Source: Pseudomonadota bacterium (GTDB lineage: Bacteria > Pseudomonadota > Alphaproteobacteria > Rhizobiales > Beijerinckiaceae). From it: DNA of 7,325 nt. The notes below the pieces were generated by a model that had not been told where the DNA came from, searched no databases, and saw nothing but the letters and a program-made list of their open reading frames with translations. Location of the stretch: contig JAEXUU010000017.1 in NCBI GenBank assembly GCA_023452965.1, forward strand, positions 1-7,325, written 5' to 3'. Position 1 is the first letter of the stretch. Every line of letters starts with the position of its first letter. A program made the position numbers and the translations under genes. Below, in pieces: positions 1 to 7,325 of the stretch.

Positions 1-2569
1 GGCCCAGGCCGAGCATGGCGAGGTGCTGGTCGGCGTCGTCGAGACCCATGGACGGCGCGAGACCGAAGCGCTGCTCGACGGGCTCGAGGTGATGGCCCGT
101 CGGCCGATCGCGCATCGCGGCCGCATCCTGATGGAGTTCGATCTCGACGCCGCGCTCGCCTGCAAGCCGCGGCTGCTGCTCGTCGACGAATCCGCCCATT
201 CCAACGCGCCCGGCAGCCGCCATCCCAAGCGCTGGCAGGATGTCGAGGAGCTGCTCCAGGCCGGCATCGACGTCTGGACGACGCTCAATGTCCAGCATCT
301 CGAAAGCCTGGTCGAAGTCATCTGGAAGATCACCGGCGTGCGCCAGCGCGAGACGGTGCCCGACAGCGCGCTCAGCCGCGCCGACGAGATCGAGCTGATC
401 GACATCACGCCGACCGAGCTGCGCCAGCGCATGGACGAGGGCAAGGTCTACCTGCCGGAGACCGCGCGGCTCGCCGCCAGCAACTTCTTCAAGCCCGAGA
501 ACCTGACTGCCCTGCGCGAGCTCGCCTTGCGCCGGGCGGCGCAGACCGTCGACGACCAACTCAGCCAGGCGATGAAACGTGCCGGCGTCGAGGGGCCCTG
601 GGCGGCAGGCGAGCGCATCCTCGTCCTGATCGGCCCAGACGCCATGGCGGGACCGCTGGTCCGCGCCGGAAGGCGGCTCTCCGACATGATGATGGACGCG
701 CCCTGGACGGTCGCGCATGTCGAACGGCCGAACCGTGCCGACGGCGATCCCGGCCGCAGCGCCCCGCTCGTCGAAGCCCTGAAGCTCGCCGAGCAGCTTG
801 GCGGGGCGACCGTCGTCCTCAATGGCGACGACCTCGTCGGCGCCGTCCTCGACTATGCCCGGCGCAACAACGTCACCCAGATCGTCGTCGGCAAGTCGCA
901 TCGGCGCGGCTGGCGGGCCTGGTTGCGCCGCTCGCTCGCCCCGGAACTGCTGAAGGCGCAGAACGGCGCCGCGCTCCACATCATCACCGAGACGGTTGCA
1001 ACCCCAGCCACGGCCCCGGCCTTCGCGGGCCCGAAGCCGAGTTTCCAGTGGCGTGGCCATGTCGGCGCCGTCGCCATGGTCGGCGCCGCGATCGGCCTCG
1101 CCGAGCTGCTCGACCAGCACGTCGAGAACGCCAACCTCGCCATGCTGTTCATGGTCAGCGCCCTCGGCTCCGGCCTTGCCTTCGGCCTGTGGCCGGCGGT
1201 CACGGCCGCCGCCCTCGCCGCCTTCGCCTATAACTTCTTCTTCCTGCGGCCGCGCCTGACCGTCTGGATCGGCCATCCGGCCGATCTCCTGACCTTCCTC
1301 GTCTTCTTCGCCGTCGCCATGACGACGGGCAGCCTGACCGGACGCGTCCGCGACCAGGCAACCGCGACGGCAAGGCGTGCCTCGGCCATCACCGCCTTGC
1401 TCGCCGCCAGCCGCCGCCTCTCGGGCGCCGCCCGCAAGGAGGACGCCGCGGCGATCCTCGCCGAGCAGGTCTCGGCCGCGACCTCCGGCAAGGTCGTCGT
1501 GCTGCTGCCGGCCGAAGGCGGCGAGATCGCCGCTATCGCCGGGGCCCCGGAGCTGGAACCGCTCTCGACCGCCGACATGACGGCTGCGCGCTGGACCTGG
1601 AACCGTGGCGAGCCCGCCGGCGCCGGTACCGGGACCTTGCCCAATGCCGGCTGGACCTTCCGCGCGCTGCAGGGTGTGCGCCTGCGCTCGGGCGTCGTCG
1701 GCTTCGAGCCGAGTGCACTCGCGACTGCGGAGAACGAGCGCTTCGCTCTGGCCCTGCTCGACCAGGGCGCGATCGCGATCGAGCGCGCCGAACTCGCTGC
1801 CGCTGCGGTCGATGCCGAGGCCCTGCGTCGCAGCGACCGCTTGCGGGCCGCGCTGCTCAACTCGGTCAGTCATGACCTGCGCACGCCGCTGGCGACCGTG
1901 CTCGGCTCGGCGACCACGCTGATCGACTATGGCGAGGGCATGAAGCCGGTCGTCCGCGACGATCTCCTGCTCTCGATCCGCGAGGAGGCAGAGCGGCTCA
2001 ACCGCTATGTCGGCGATCTCCTCGACATGACCAAGCTGGAAGGTGGCGCCCTGCTGGCGCGGCGCGACTGGATCGATGTCCGCGACGTCATTGCGGCGGC
2101 GCTGGCGCGCGTCTCGCGCCGGCTCGGCCAGCGCCGGGCGCTACGCGATTTCCCGGCCGAGCTCTCGATGGTCCGGGCCGACCCCGTCCTGCTCGAACAG
2201 GTGCTGGTCAACATCCTCGAAAACGCCATCGCCTACAGCGAGGACGGTGCGCTGATCGAAACGGCGGCCTATGAAGATCGCGGCAATGTCGTGATTTCGA
2301 TCGAAGACGAAGGCCGCGGCATTCCGACCGCCGAATTGGAGCGCGTTTTCGAGAAGTTCCGCCGGCTCGAGGAAGCGATCGATCGCGGCGGCGAGCGCGG
2401 CAAGGGCGCCGGCCTCGGTCTTGCCATCGCCAAGGGCTTCGTCGAGGCCATGGGCGGACGCATCGCCGCGGCCAGCCCGATCCGCGAGCGGCCCGACGGC
2501 TCGAAGGGCGGCACCCGCATCCTGATCAGCCTGCGCAAGGACATCGCGGGCGGAGAACCCAACGCATGA
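1..2569 (+). CDS. kdpD: KdpD, potassium/turgor-sensing histidine kinase (5' end cut by window edge)
   Basis: Inner-membrane sensor kinase that phosphorylates KdpE and so controls the KdpFABC K+ pump. The reading frame is open from base 2, so the true start lies outside the window; about 45 residues with the Walker A motif are missing by comparison with the roughly 895-residue E. coli protein. Numbering from the GTG at 23: KdpD sensor domain to about 190, with VETHGR, the Walker B-like LLLVDESAHSNAPGSRHP (D55, E56) and TTLNVQHLESL; UspA-like domain about 197-323; DUF4118 membrane region with four helices about 343-445; GAF-like region about 460-590; HisKA with SHDLRTPLATVLG (phospho-acceptor H617); HATPase_c with N734 in the N box, DEGRGI at 762-767 and the GAGLGLAIAKG G2 box after about 793. 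All kinase motifs look intact. DESAHSN replaces the usual DELAHTN. The stop overlaps the kdpE start. The family assignment is very secure. Confidence 0.97.
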   Translation, partial: AQAEHGEVLVGVVETHGRRETEALLDGLEVMARRPIAHRGRILMEFDLDAALACKPRLLLVDESAHSNAPGSRHPKRWQDVEELLQAGIDVWTTLNVQHLESLVEVIWKITGVRQRETVPDSALSRADEIELIDITPTELRQRMDEGKVYLPETARLAASNFFKPENLTALRELALRRAAQTVDDQLSQAMKRAGVEGPWAAGERILVLIGPDAMAGPLVRAGRRLSDMMMDAPWTVAHVERPNRADGDPGRSAPLVEALKLAEQLGGATVVLNGDDLVGAVLDYARRNNVTQIVVGKSHRRGWRAWLRRSLAPELLKAQNGAALHIITETVATPATAPAFAGPKPSFQWRGHVGAVAMVGAAIGLAELLDQHVENANLAMLFMVSALGSGLAFGLWPAVTAAALAAFAYNFFFLRPRLTVWIGHPADLLTFLVFFAVAMTTGSLTGRVRDQATATARRASAITALLAASRRLSGAARKEDAAAILAEQVSAATSGKVVVLLPAEGGEIAAIAGAPELEPLSTADMTAARWTWNRGEPAGAGTGTLPNAGWTFRALQGVRLRSGVVGFEPSALATAENERFALALLDQGAIAIERAELAAAAVDAEALRRSDRLRAALLNSVSHDLRTPLATVLGSATTLIDYGEGMKPVVRDDLLLSIREEAERLNRYVGDLLDMTKLEGGALLARRDWIDVRDVIAAALARVSRRLGQRRALRDFPAELSMVRADPVLLEQVLVNILENAIAYSEDGALIETAAYEDRGNVVISIEDEGRGIPTAELERVFEKFRRLEEAIDRGGERGKGAGLGLAIAKGFVEAMGGRIAAASPIRERPDGSKGGTRILISLRKDIAGGEPNA

Positions 2570-3261
2570 CCGCCTTTCGCCCCCGCATCCTCGTCATCGA
2601 CGCCGAACCGCAGATCCACCGCTTCCTCGGCCCTGCCCTCGACGCCGCCGGCTACGAGCCGATCCGCGCCGACGATGCGACCGCCGGCCTGCGCGAAATC
2701 GCCCGCAAGCCGCCCGACGCCGTCGTGCTCGATCTCGGCCTGCCCGACATGGACGGCAAGGAGGCGCTCGCCAAGGCACGCGCCTTCTATGACGGCCCGG
2801 TGATCATCCTTTCCGCCCGCGACCGCGAGACCGAGAAGATCGACGCGCTCGACGCCGGCGCCGACGACTATGTCGAGAAGCCCTTCGGCGTCGGCGAATT
2901 GCTGGCGCGCCTGCGCGTCGCGCTCCGCCACCGTATCGAGCGGCAGGGCGCTGCGCCGGTGCTGGTCGCCGGGACGGTCGAGATCGACCTGGTCAACCGC
3001 CGCGTCAGTCGCGACGGCGCCGCGGTCAAGCTCTCGCCCAAGGAATACGACCTGTTGGCGAGCCTCGCCGGTGGCCACGGCCGGGTCCTCACGCACAAGC
3101 AGATCCTGACCGCCGTCTGGGGCCCCGCCCATGAGCACGACGTGCAGTATCTGCGGGTCTTCGTCGGTCAGTTGCGCCAGAAGCTCGAGGATGATCCATC
3201 GGCACCGAGGCTGATAGAGACTGAACCTGGCGTCGGCTATCGGCTCGGCGGCCTCGCCTGA
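2566..3261 (+). CDS. kdpE: KdpE, OmpR-family response regulator
   Basis: Cytoplasmic transcription activator of the kdpFABC pump operon, phosphorylated by KdpD. It has 231 residues, close to the 225 of E. coli KdpE. Receiver domain about 7-118: phospho-acceptor D56 in VVLDLGLPD, switch S83 in ILSAR, K105 in EKPF, and the KdpE-like DALDAGADDY. Winged-helix DNA-binding domain about 132-229, with LSPKEYDLLASLA, VLTHKQILTAVWG, YLRVFVGQLRQKLE and a terminal ETEPGVGYRL. The ATG overlaps the kdpD stop (ATGA), and GGAGA lies 9 bases upstream, so the two genes are almost certainly co-transcribed and translationally coupled. Odd point: the acidic pocket reads IDAEP (D12, A13, E14) rather than the usual E/D-D-E, so the position matching the Mg2+-binding Asp13 of CheY is alanine. 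The identity as KdpE is secure; whether the change affects phosphorylation is open. Confidence 0.96.
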   Translation: MTAFRPRILVIDAEPQIHRFLGPALDAAGYEPIRADDATAGLREIARKPPDAVVLDLGLPDMDGKEALAKARAFYDGPVIILSARDRETEKIDALDAGADDYVEKPFGVGELLARLRVALRHRIERQGAAPVLVAGTVEIDLVNRRVSRDGAAVKLSPKEYDLLASLAGGHGRVLTHKQILTAVWGPAHEHDVQYLRVFVGQLRQKLEDDPSAPRLIETEPGVGYRLGGLA

Positions 3262-3343
3262 AGAAAAATCGGTCTACCCGGTTGCTGAGCGATCAGTCCC
3301 CGAAAGACGAATTTCCCACATTGGAACGGAAATAAGAAAAATC
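3261..3343 (+). repeat. 10-base direct repeat AAGAAAAATC, two copies
   Basis: AAGAAAAATC occurs exactly at 3261-3270 and again at 3334-3343. The starts are 73 bases apart, close to seven helical turns at 10.5 bases per turn, so both copies would face the same side of the DNA. The first copy begins on the last base of the kdpE stop codon; the second lies just after the ATTTCC-N11-GGAAAT palindrome. The match is seen directly. A role as paired protein-binding sites is inference, and short A-rich words can recur by chance in an AT-rich patch. Confidence 0.45.
3311..3333 (+). promoter_or_regulatory. Palindrome ATTTCC-N11-GGAAAT, possible LysR-type regulator site
   Basis: Perfect 6-base arms at 3311-3316 and 3328-3333 are separated by 11 bases. 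A nested TTCC-N6-GGAA uses 3313-3316 and 3323-3326. LysR-type regulators recognise imperfect dyads of the T-N11-A kind, and sulfur-assimilation operons are commonly controlled by LysR regulators such as CysB and Cbl. The right half overlaps the candidate -35 box, an arrangement often seen for such regulators. The dyad is seen directly; its owner is inferred, and no regulator gene lies in this window. Confidence 0.4.
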
Positions 3344-3350
3344 ACACTAT
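3321..3350 (+). promoter_or_regulatory. Possible sigma-70 promoter for the DUF2849-cysI operon
   Basis: TTGGAA at 3321-3326 resembles the -35 consensus TTGACA (four of six bases). CACTAT at 3345-3350 is a weak -10 match (three of six). The spacing is 18 bases. The boxes lie in the AT-rich patch about 140 bases before the first start codon, which would leave a long leader containing the inverted repeats at 3393-3419 and 3450-3462. The weak -10 makes this only a candidate. Confidence 0.25.
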
Positions 3351-3392
3351 CCAACGTGAATTGATGGAGGCCGTTCGCCAGTTTATTTTCAG

Positions 3393-3419
3393 CGTTCGTA
3401 ATAGCGAACGTAGCGAGCG
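3393..3419 (+). repeat. Inverted repeat CGTTCG-N6-CGAACG with adjoining 9-base tandem repeat
   Basis: CGTTCG at 3393-3398 and CGAACG at 3405-3410 form a perfect 6-base dyad around TAATAG. The right arm is also part of a tandem pair, TAGCGAACG (3402-3410) followed directly by TAGCGAGCG (3411-3419), matching at eight of nine positions. It could be an operator for a dimeric regulator, or a leader-RNA stem if transcription begins upstream. No T-run follows, so it does not look like an intrinsic terminator. The structure is seen directly; its function is unknown. Confidence 0.4.
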
Positions 3420-3449
3420 CCAGTGCCCCGTCAAAATCCGATCGATCGT

Positions 3450-3462
3450 GTGCGCTTCGCAC
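3450..3462 (+). other. Short GTGCG-N3-CGCAC hairpin ahead of the ribosome binding site
   Basis: A perfect 5-base stem with the loop CTT ends 14 bases before the AGGAG Shine-Dalgarno sequence of the DUF2849 gene. Just upstream, 3439-3448 is the self-complementary CGATCGATCG. In a leader RNA the stem could affect access to the ribosome binding site, but in GC-rich DNA a stem this short is often meaningless. Confidence 0.25.
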
Positions 3463-3487
3463 CCCGCCAGAGCAGCAGGAGCGCGTG

Positions 3488-3844
3488 ATGGCGGCCGTAG
3501 CGAAGCGCCCCGCCCTGCCCGCGATCCTGCTCGCCAACGACCTGCTCGACGGCGATGTCGTCTTCGCCTCCGCCGCAGGCGGAGCGCTGGCCTGGACGCG
3601 CGACCCGGGGCTGGCGCTTGTCGCCAGCGATGATCTCGGTGCCGAGCGCCTGGAAGCCTTTGCCGTGGCCGAGTTCGGGGCACAGCGCGTCGTCGACGCC
3701 TATCTCGTCGATGTCGAGACGGACACCGGCCGCCCGGCGCCGCGCCATTACCGCGAGCGGATGAAGACGCTCGGACCGAGCAATCGCCGGGATCTCGGCA
3801 AGCAGGCCGGCGAAGGCATTGTGCCTTCCGGCCGGGGAATTTGA
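3488..3844 (+). CDS. DUF2849 family protein, sulfite-reductase operon partner
   Basis: A cytoplasmic protein of 118 residues, with no signal peptide or membrane segment. It has the features I associate with DUF2849: an opening AILLANDLLDGDVVF, a middle VVDAYLVDVE, and a closing HYRERMKTLGPSNRRDLGKQ. Members are typically short and sit directly before cysI in alphaproteobacteria, which is the arrangement here; the reductase starts 3 bases after this stop. I know of no established biochemical activity; a supporting role for sulfite or nitrite reduction is inferred from this linkage. The ATG at 3488 is preferred because AGGAG at 3477-3481 lies 6 bases upstream; a GTG at 3485 is in frame but only 3 bases from it. 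It is the first gene after the spacer and so probably the first of the operon. Confidence 0.88.
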   Translation: MAAVAKRPALPAILLANDLLDGDVVFASAAGGALAWTRDPGLALVASDDLGAERLEAFAVAEFGAQRVVDAYLVDVETDTGRPAPRHYRERMKTLGPSNRRDLGKQAGEGIVPSGRGI

Positions 3845-3847
3845 CGC

Positions 3848-5504
<1,657 letters not shown>

Positions 5505-5515
<11 letters not shown>

Positions 5516-6017
5516 TCGCAACGGACCCGCATCCGACCCCTGGACGCACAGCGATGGCGCTGCCATCGGCAATATCCCGCTCGCCATCGTGCCTTGGGAG
5601 GCGTTGCCGGAAGCGTTCGCCAACAGGGCGCCCGGCCAGCAGATCGGCGTCGTCGTTCCCGGCAGTCTCGCCATCGCCGAGATCGAGGCGTTTCTGCCGG
5701 AGCTTGCGCTGATCGCTATCGGCTTCCCGGCCTATTCCGACGGGCGCGGCTTCAGCCTTGCGAGGCGGCTGCGGCGCGCCGGTTTCACCGGCAGGCTGCG
5801 CGCCAGCGGCCCGCTGATCGTCGACCAGTTCGCCTATGCTCTGTTCTGCGGCTTCGACGAAATCGCGCTGCCGGCTTCCAGCGCCGGGCGCCAGCCGGTC
5901 GAGCAATGGCAGCGGGCGCTCAGCCATGTCGGCGCGCGCTATCAGCGCGGCTATGGCGACGGCGGCAACATCCTCGACCAGCGCCGGGCGAAGCGCCTGG
6001 CGCAGGCGGCGGGCTGA
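5505..6017 (+). CDS. DUF934 family protein, sulfite-reductase operon partner
   Basis: A soluble protein of 170 residues carrying the DUF934 signature: GFPAYSDGRGFSLARRLR at 73-90, then GFTGRLRASGPLIVDQF at 93-109 and CGFDEI at 115-120. The family is found next to cysI in many proteobacteria; its activity has not been firmly established to my knowledge. It has a single cysteine (C115) and no cluster or flavin motif that I can see, so direct electron transfer is not suggested by the sequence. The start is GTG at 5505, with GGAG at 5494-5497 spaced 7 bases; this places it 11 bases inside cysI and implies translational coupling. The frame stays open much further upstream, but that part is a shadow of cysI. 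Its tie to sulfite reduction rests on context. Confidence 0.87.
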
Positions 6018-6084
6018 AAGCCATGAGCAGCGCGGCGCAGCGACGCGAACTGCGGCCGGCGGATCGGCATAGCGACGATCATTG

Positions 6085-6089
6085 GGAGG
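6085..6089 (+). promoter_or_regulatory. Strong ribosome binding site deciding the small-protein start
   Basis: GGAGG, within GGGAGGA at 6084-6090, lies 5 bases before ATG 6095. It is a near-complete anti-16S match and is much better than anything before the in-frame ATG at 6023, so it supports the 55-residue form of the small membrane protein. Confidence 0.65.
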
Positions 6090-6094
6090 AAGCC

Positions 6095-6262
6095 ATGCTG
6101 ACGAGCGCTCTCGACCAGGCCAAACCCGGTCCCCGCGAACGCTGGTTCGATCTTTGCTTCCGCCTTATCATCCTTGCGCTCGCCGGGCTTTGGTTGTTCA
6201 TGCCGCCGAACAGCGAGACGCAGAGGCCGCCGGACGTGAAAGCAGCAGTGACGCCAAAATGA
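6095..6262 (+). CDS. Small single-span membrane protein of unknown function
   Basis: I do not recognise this gene. From the ATG at 6095 it encodes 55 residues: a basic N-terminal part with K10, R14 and R16; one hydrophobic segment about 17-36 (FDLCFRLIILALAGLWLFMP) with C21 inside it; and a Pro-rich polar tail with K49 and K55. This suggests an inner-membrane protein with its N-terminus inside. The start is chosen because GGAGG (6085-6089) lies 5 bases upstream, the strongest Shine-Dalgarno match in the window. An alternative in-frame ATG at 6023 would add 24 mostly charged residues and begin 5 bases after the DUF934 stop, but has only a poor ribosome binding site. The stop overlaps the cysG start (ATGA), which argues strongly that it is translated. 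A link to siroheme or sulfite metabolism is inferred from position only. Confidence 0.7.
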   Translation: MLTSALDQAKPGPRERWFDLCFRLIILALAGLWLFMPPNSETQRPPDVKAAVTPK

Positions 6263-7325
6263 CCGACAGAGCCCCGCGCCCAACCGCCCCGCGCCGCATC
6301 GAGCGGCTCGCGACCCTGCCGCTGTTCCACAAGCTGGATGGGCGCAAGGTCGTGCTGGCCGGTGCGAGCGAGGGCGCGCTCTGGAAGGCTGAGCTGCTGG
6401 CCTCCACCGGCTGCGATCTGATCATCCTCGCCGGCGACTCGGCCGCGCTCTTCGCCGCGCTCGCGGCGGATCCGCCGGCTGGCAAGGTCGAGGTCCTCTC
6501 ACGCAACTGGCAGGCGGCCGATCTCGACGGCGCGGCGCTCGCCATCGCCGATATCGAGCAGGCCGACGAGGCAAGGGCCTTCGCCGCGGCGGCGCGCCAG
6601 CTCGGCGTTCCCGTCAATCTCGTCGACAAGCCGGAGTTCTGCGATTTCGCCTTCGGCTCGCTGGTCAATCGCTCGCCGCTGGTCGTGGCGATCTCGACCG
6701 ATGGTGCGGCACCCGTCTTCGGCCAGGCGATACGCGCCAAGATCGAAGCCTTGCTGCCGGCCGGGCTGAAGCACTGGGCCCAGGCCGCGAAGGACTGGCG
6801 CCCGGCCGTGCAGGCGCGCGAACTGGCCTTTCCCGCGCGTCGCTCCTTCTGGGAGAGCTTCACCAGCCTTGCCTTCGGTGAGCCGCAGCGCCGGCCGGAT
6901 GCTGGCGATCATGCGAATCTACGCAGCACGCTCGACCAGATCGAGGCCTCGGGCTCGGGCGGCGGCCGCGTCACCCTGGTCGGAGCCGGTCCCGGCGATC
7001 CGGAACTACTGACGCTGAAGGCGATCCGCGCGCTGCAGAGCGCCGACATCATTCTCTACGACGACCTCGTTTCCGCCGATGTGCTGGAGCTCGCCCGGCG
7101 CGAGGCCAAGCGGCTGCTGGTCGGCAAGCAGGGCTATGGCCCCTCGGTCAAGCAGGACGACATCAACGCCATGCTGGTGGCCCTTGCCGGCCAGGGCAAG
7201 CATGTCGTCCGGCTGAAGGGGGGCGATCCCGGCATCTTCGGCCGCGCCGGCGAGGAGATCGAAGCCTGCGCGCAGGCCGGCATCCCCGTCGCGATCGTGC
7301 CCGGAATCTCGGCGGGGCAGGGCGC
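6259..7325 (+). CDS. cysG: CysG, siroheme synthase (3' end cut by window edge)
   Basis: A multifunctional enzyme that makes siroheme from uroporphyrinogen III: two methylations by SAM, NAD-dependent dehydrogenation of precorrin-2, then iron insertion. Siroheme is the cofactor of the CysI encoded upstream. There are 355 codons before the edge, out of roughly 460-480 expected. N-terminal dehydrogenase/chelatase part about 17-205: LPLFHKLDGRKVVLAG, then VNLVDKPEFCDFAFGSLVNR, where D123 matches catalytic Asp104 of the enteric enzyme, and SPLVVAISTDGAAPVFGQ. C-terminal methyltransferase part from about 236: VTLVGAGPGDPELLTLKA (GAGPGDP at 242-248), VRLKGGDPGIFGRAGEE (from 317) and VPGISAGQG at the edge. 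The usual Rossmann GGG is replaced by AGAS (34-37), and the position of phospho-Ser128 in the Salmonella enzyme is Thr. The ATG overlaps the previous stop; no good Shine-Dalgarno is seen, so coupling is likely. Confidence 0.94.
   Translation, partial: MTDRAPRPTAPRRIERLATLPLFHKLDGRKVVLAGASEGALWKAELLASTGCDLIILAGDSAALFAALAADPPAGKVEVLSRNWQAADLDGAALAIADIEQADEARAFAAAARQLGVPVNLVDKPEFCDFAFGSLVNRSPLVVAISTDGAAPVFGQAIRAKIEALLPAGLKHWAQAAKDWRPAVQARELAFPARRSFWESFTSLAFGEPQRRPDAGDHANLRSTLDQIEASGSGGGRVTLVGAGPGDPELLTLKAIRALQSADIILYDDLVSADVLELARREAKRLLVGKQGYGPSVKQDDINAMLVALAGQGKHVVRLKGGDPGIFGRAGEEIEACAQAGIPVAIVPGISAGQG

Larger units (their letters stand above)
3262..3487 (+). promoter_or_regulatory. Gene-free spacer, probable control region of the sulfur operon
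   Basis: This 226-base spacer separates kdpE from the DUF2849-cysI operon and is the only sizeable non-coding stretch in the window. Bases 3303-3362 are clearly richer in A and T than the surrounding genes, as is usual for a promoter region. It contains a 10-base direct repeat, two inverted repeats, a small hairpin and a possible promoter, listed separately. I see no convincing rho-independent terminator for kdpDE, so some read-through into the sulfur genes is possible. No tRNA or recognised riboswitch was found. The short open frames crossing it in several frames have no credible start signals or recognisable content. Its regulatory role is inferred from position and composition. Confidence 0.6.

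Noticed and set aside
2269..3138. Antisense open frame of 289 codons opposite kdpD/kdpE
   Set aside because: It mirrors codon bias of the real genes, spans the kdpD-kdpE junction, and shows no domain or start signal.
3279..3302. Stem with a GCGA loop (CTGA at 3285-3288, TCAG at 3293-3296, outer CGG/CCG) as a terminator after kdpE
   Set aside because: The inner stem is only 4 bases plus one wobble, the outer part is separated by an internal loop, and no T-run follows; too weak to call an intrinsic terminator.
6023..6094. Longer 79-residue form of the small membrane protein starting at ATG 6023
   Set aside because: Not excluded, but the upstream bases give no good Shine-Dalgarno sequence, whereas ATG 6095 has GGAGG at ideal spacing; kept as an alternative in the feature entry.

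Overview
The window reads as a GC-rich chromosome segment from an alphaproteobacterium, most likely of the Hyphomicrobiales (Bosea/Methylobacterium-like). That placement is an inference from the strong GC bias at third codon positions, the DUF2849-cysI-DUF934-cysG gene set typical of alphaproteobacteria, and the protein wording. No database search was possible. All supported genes lie on the + strand, and coding density is high except for one spacer of about 226 bases.

Left part (1-3261): the 3' end of a kdp potassium-transport locus. kdpD, the sensor histidine kinase, is cut by the left window edge and lacks roughly its first 45 residues, including the Walker A motif. It overlaps kdpE, the response regulator, by ATGA. 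Together they form the two-component system that controls the KdpFABC high-affinity K+ ATPase, whose genes would be expected upstream of the window. The KdpE receiver domain has D-A-E where D/E-D-E is expected, so one residue that normally binds Mg2+ is missing.

Middle (3262-3487): a gene-free spacer with a locally AT-rich stretch. It holds several structured elements: a perfect 10-base direct repeat, a palindrome ATTTCC-N11-GGAAAT with LysR-regulator geometry, a possible sigma-70 promoter, a CGTTCG-N6-CGAACG inverted repeat with an adjoining tandem repeat, and a small hairpin ahead of the next ribosome binding site. It most likely contains the promoter and control region of the sulfur operon that follows.

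Right part (3488-7325): a tightly packed operon for sulfite reduction and siroheme synthesis. The order is a DUF2849 protein, CysI-type siroheme/[4Fe-4S] nitrite/sulfite reductase, a DUF934 protein, an unrecognised 55-residue single-span membrane protein, and CysG (siroheme synthase), which is cut by the right edge. CysG makes the siroheme that CysI needs. DUF2849 and DUF934 proteins accompany this reductase in many proteobacteria but have no firmly established biochemical role that I know of. No flavoprotein partner (cysJ) and no cysH are present in the visible part.

Nothing here is a clearly new defence or mobile system. The best leads are the small membrane protein inside the operon, the uncharacterised DUF2849/DUF934 partners, the altered KdpE acidic pocket, and the structured spacer.
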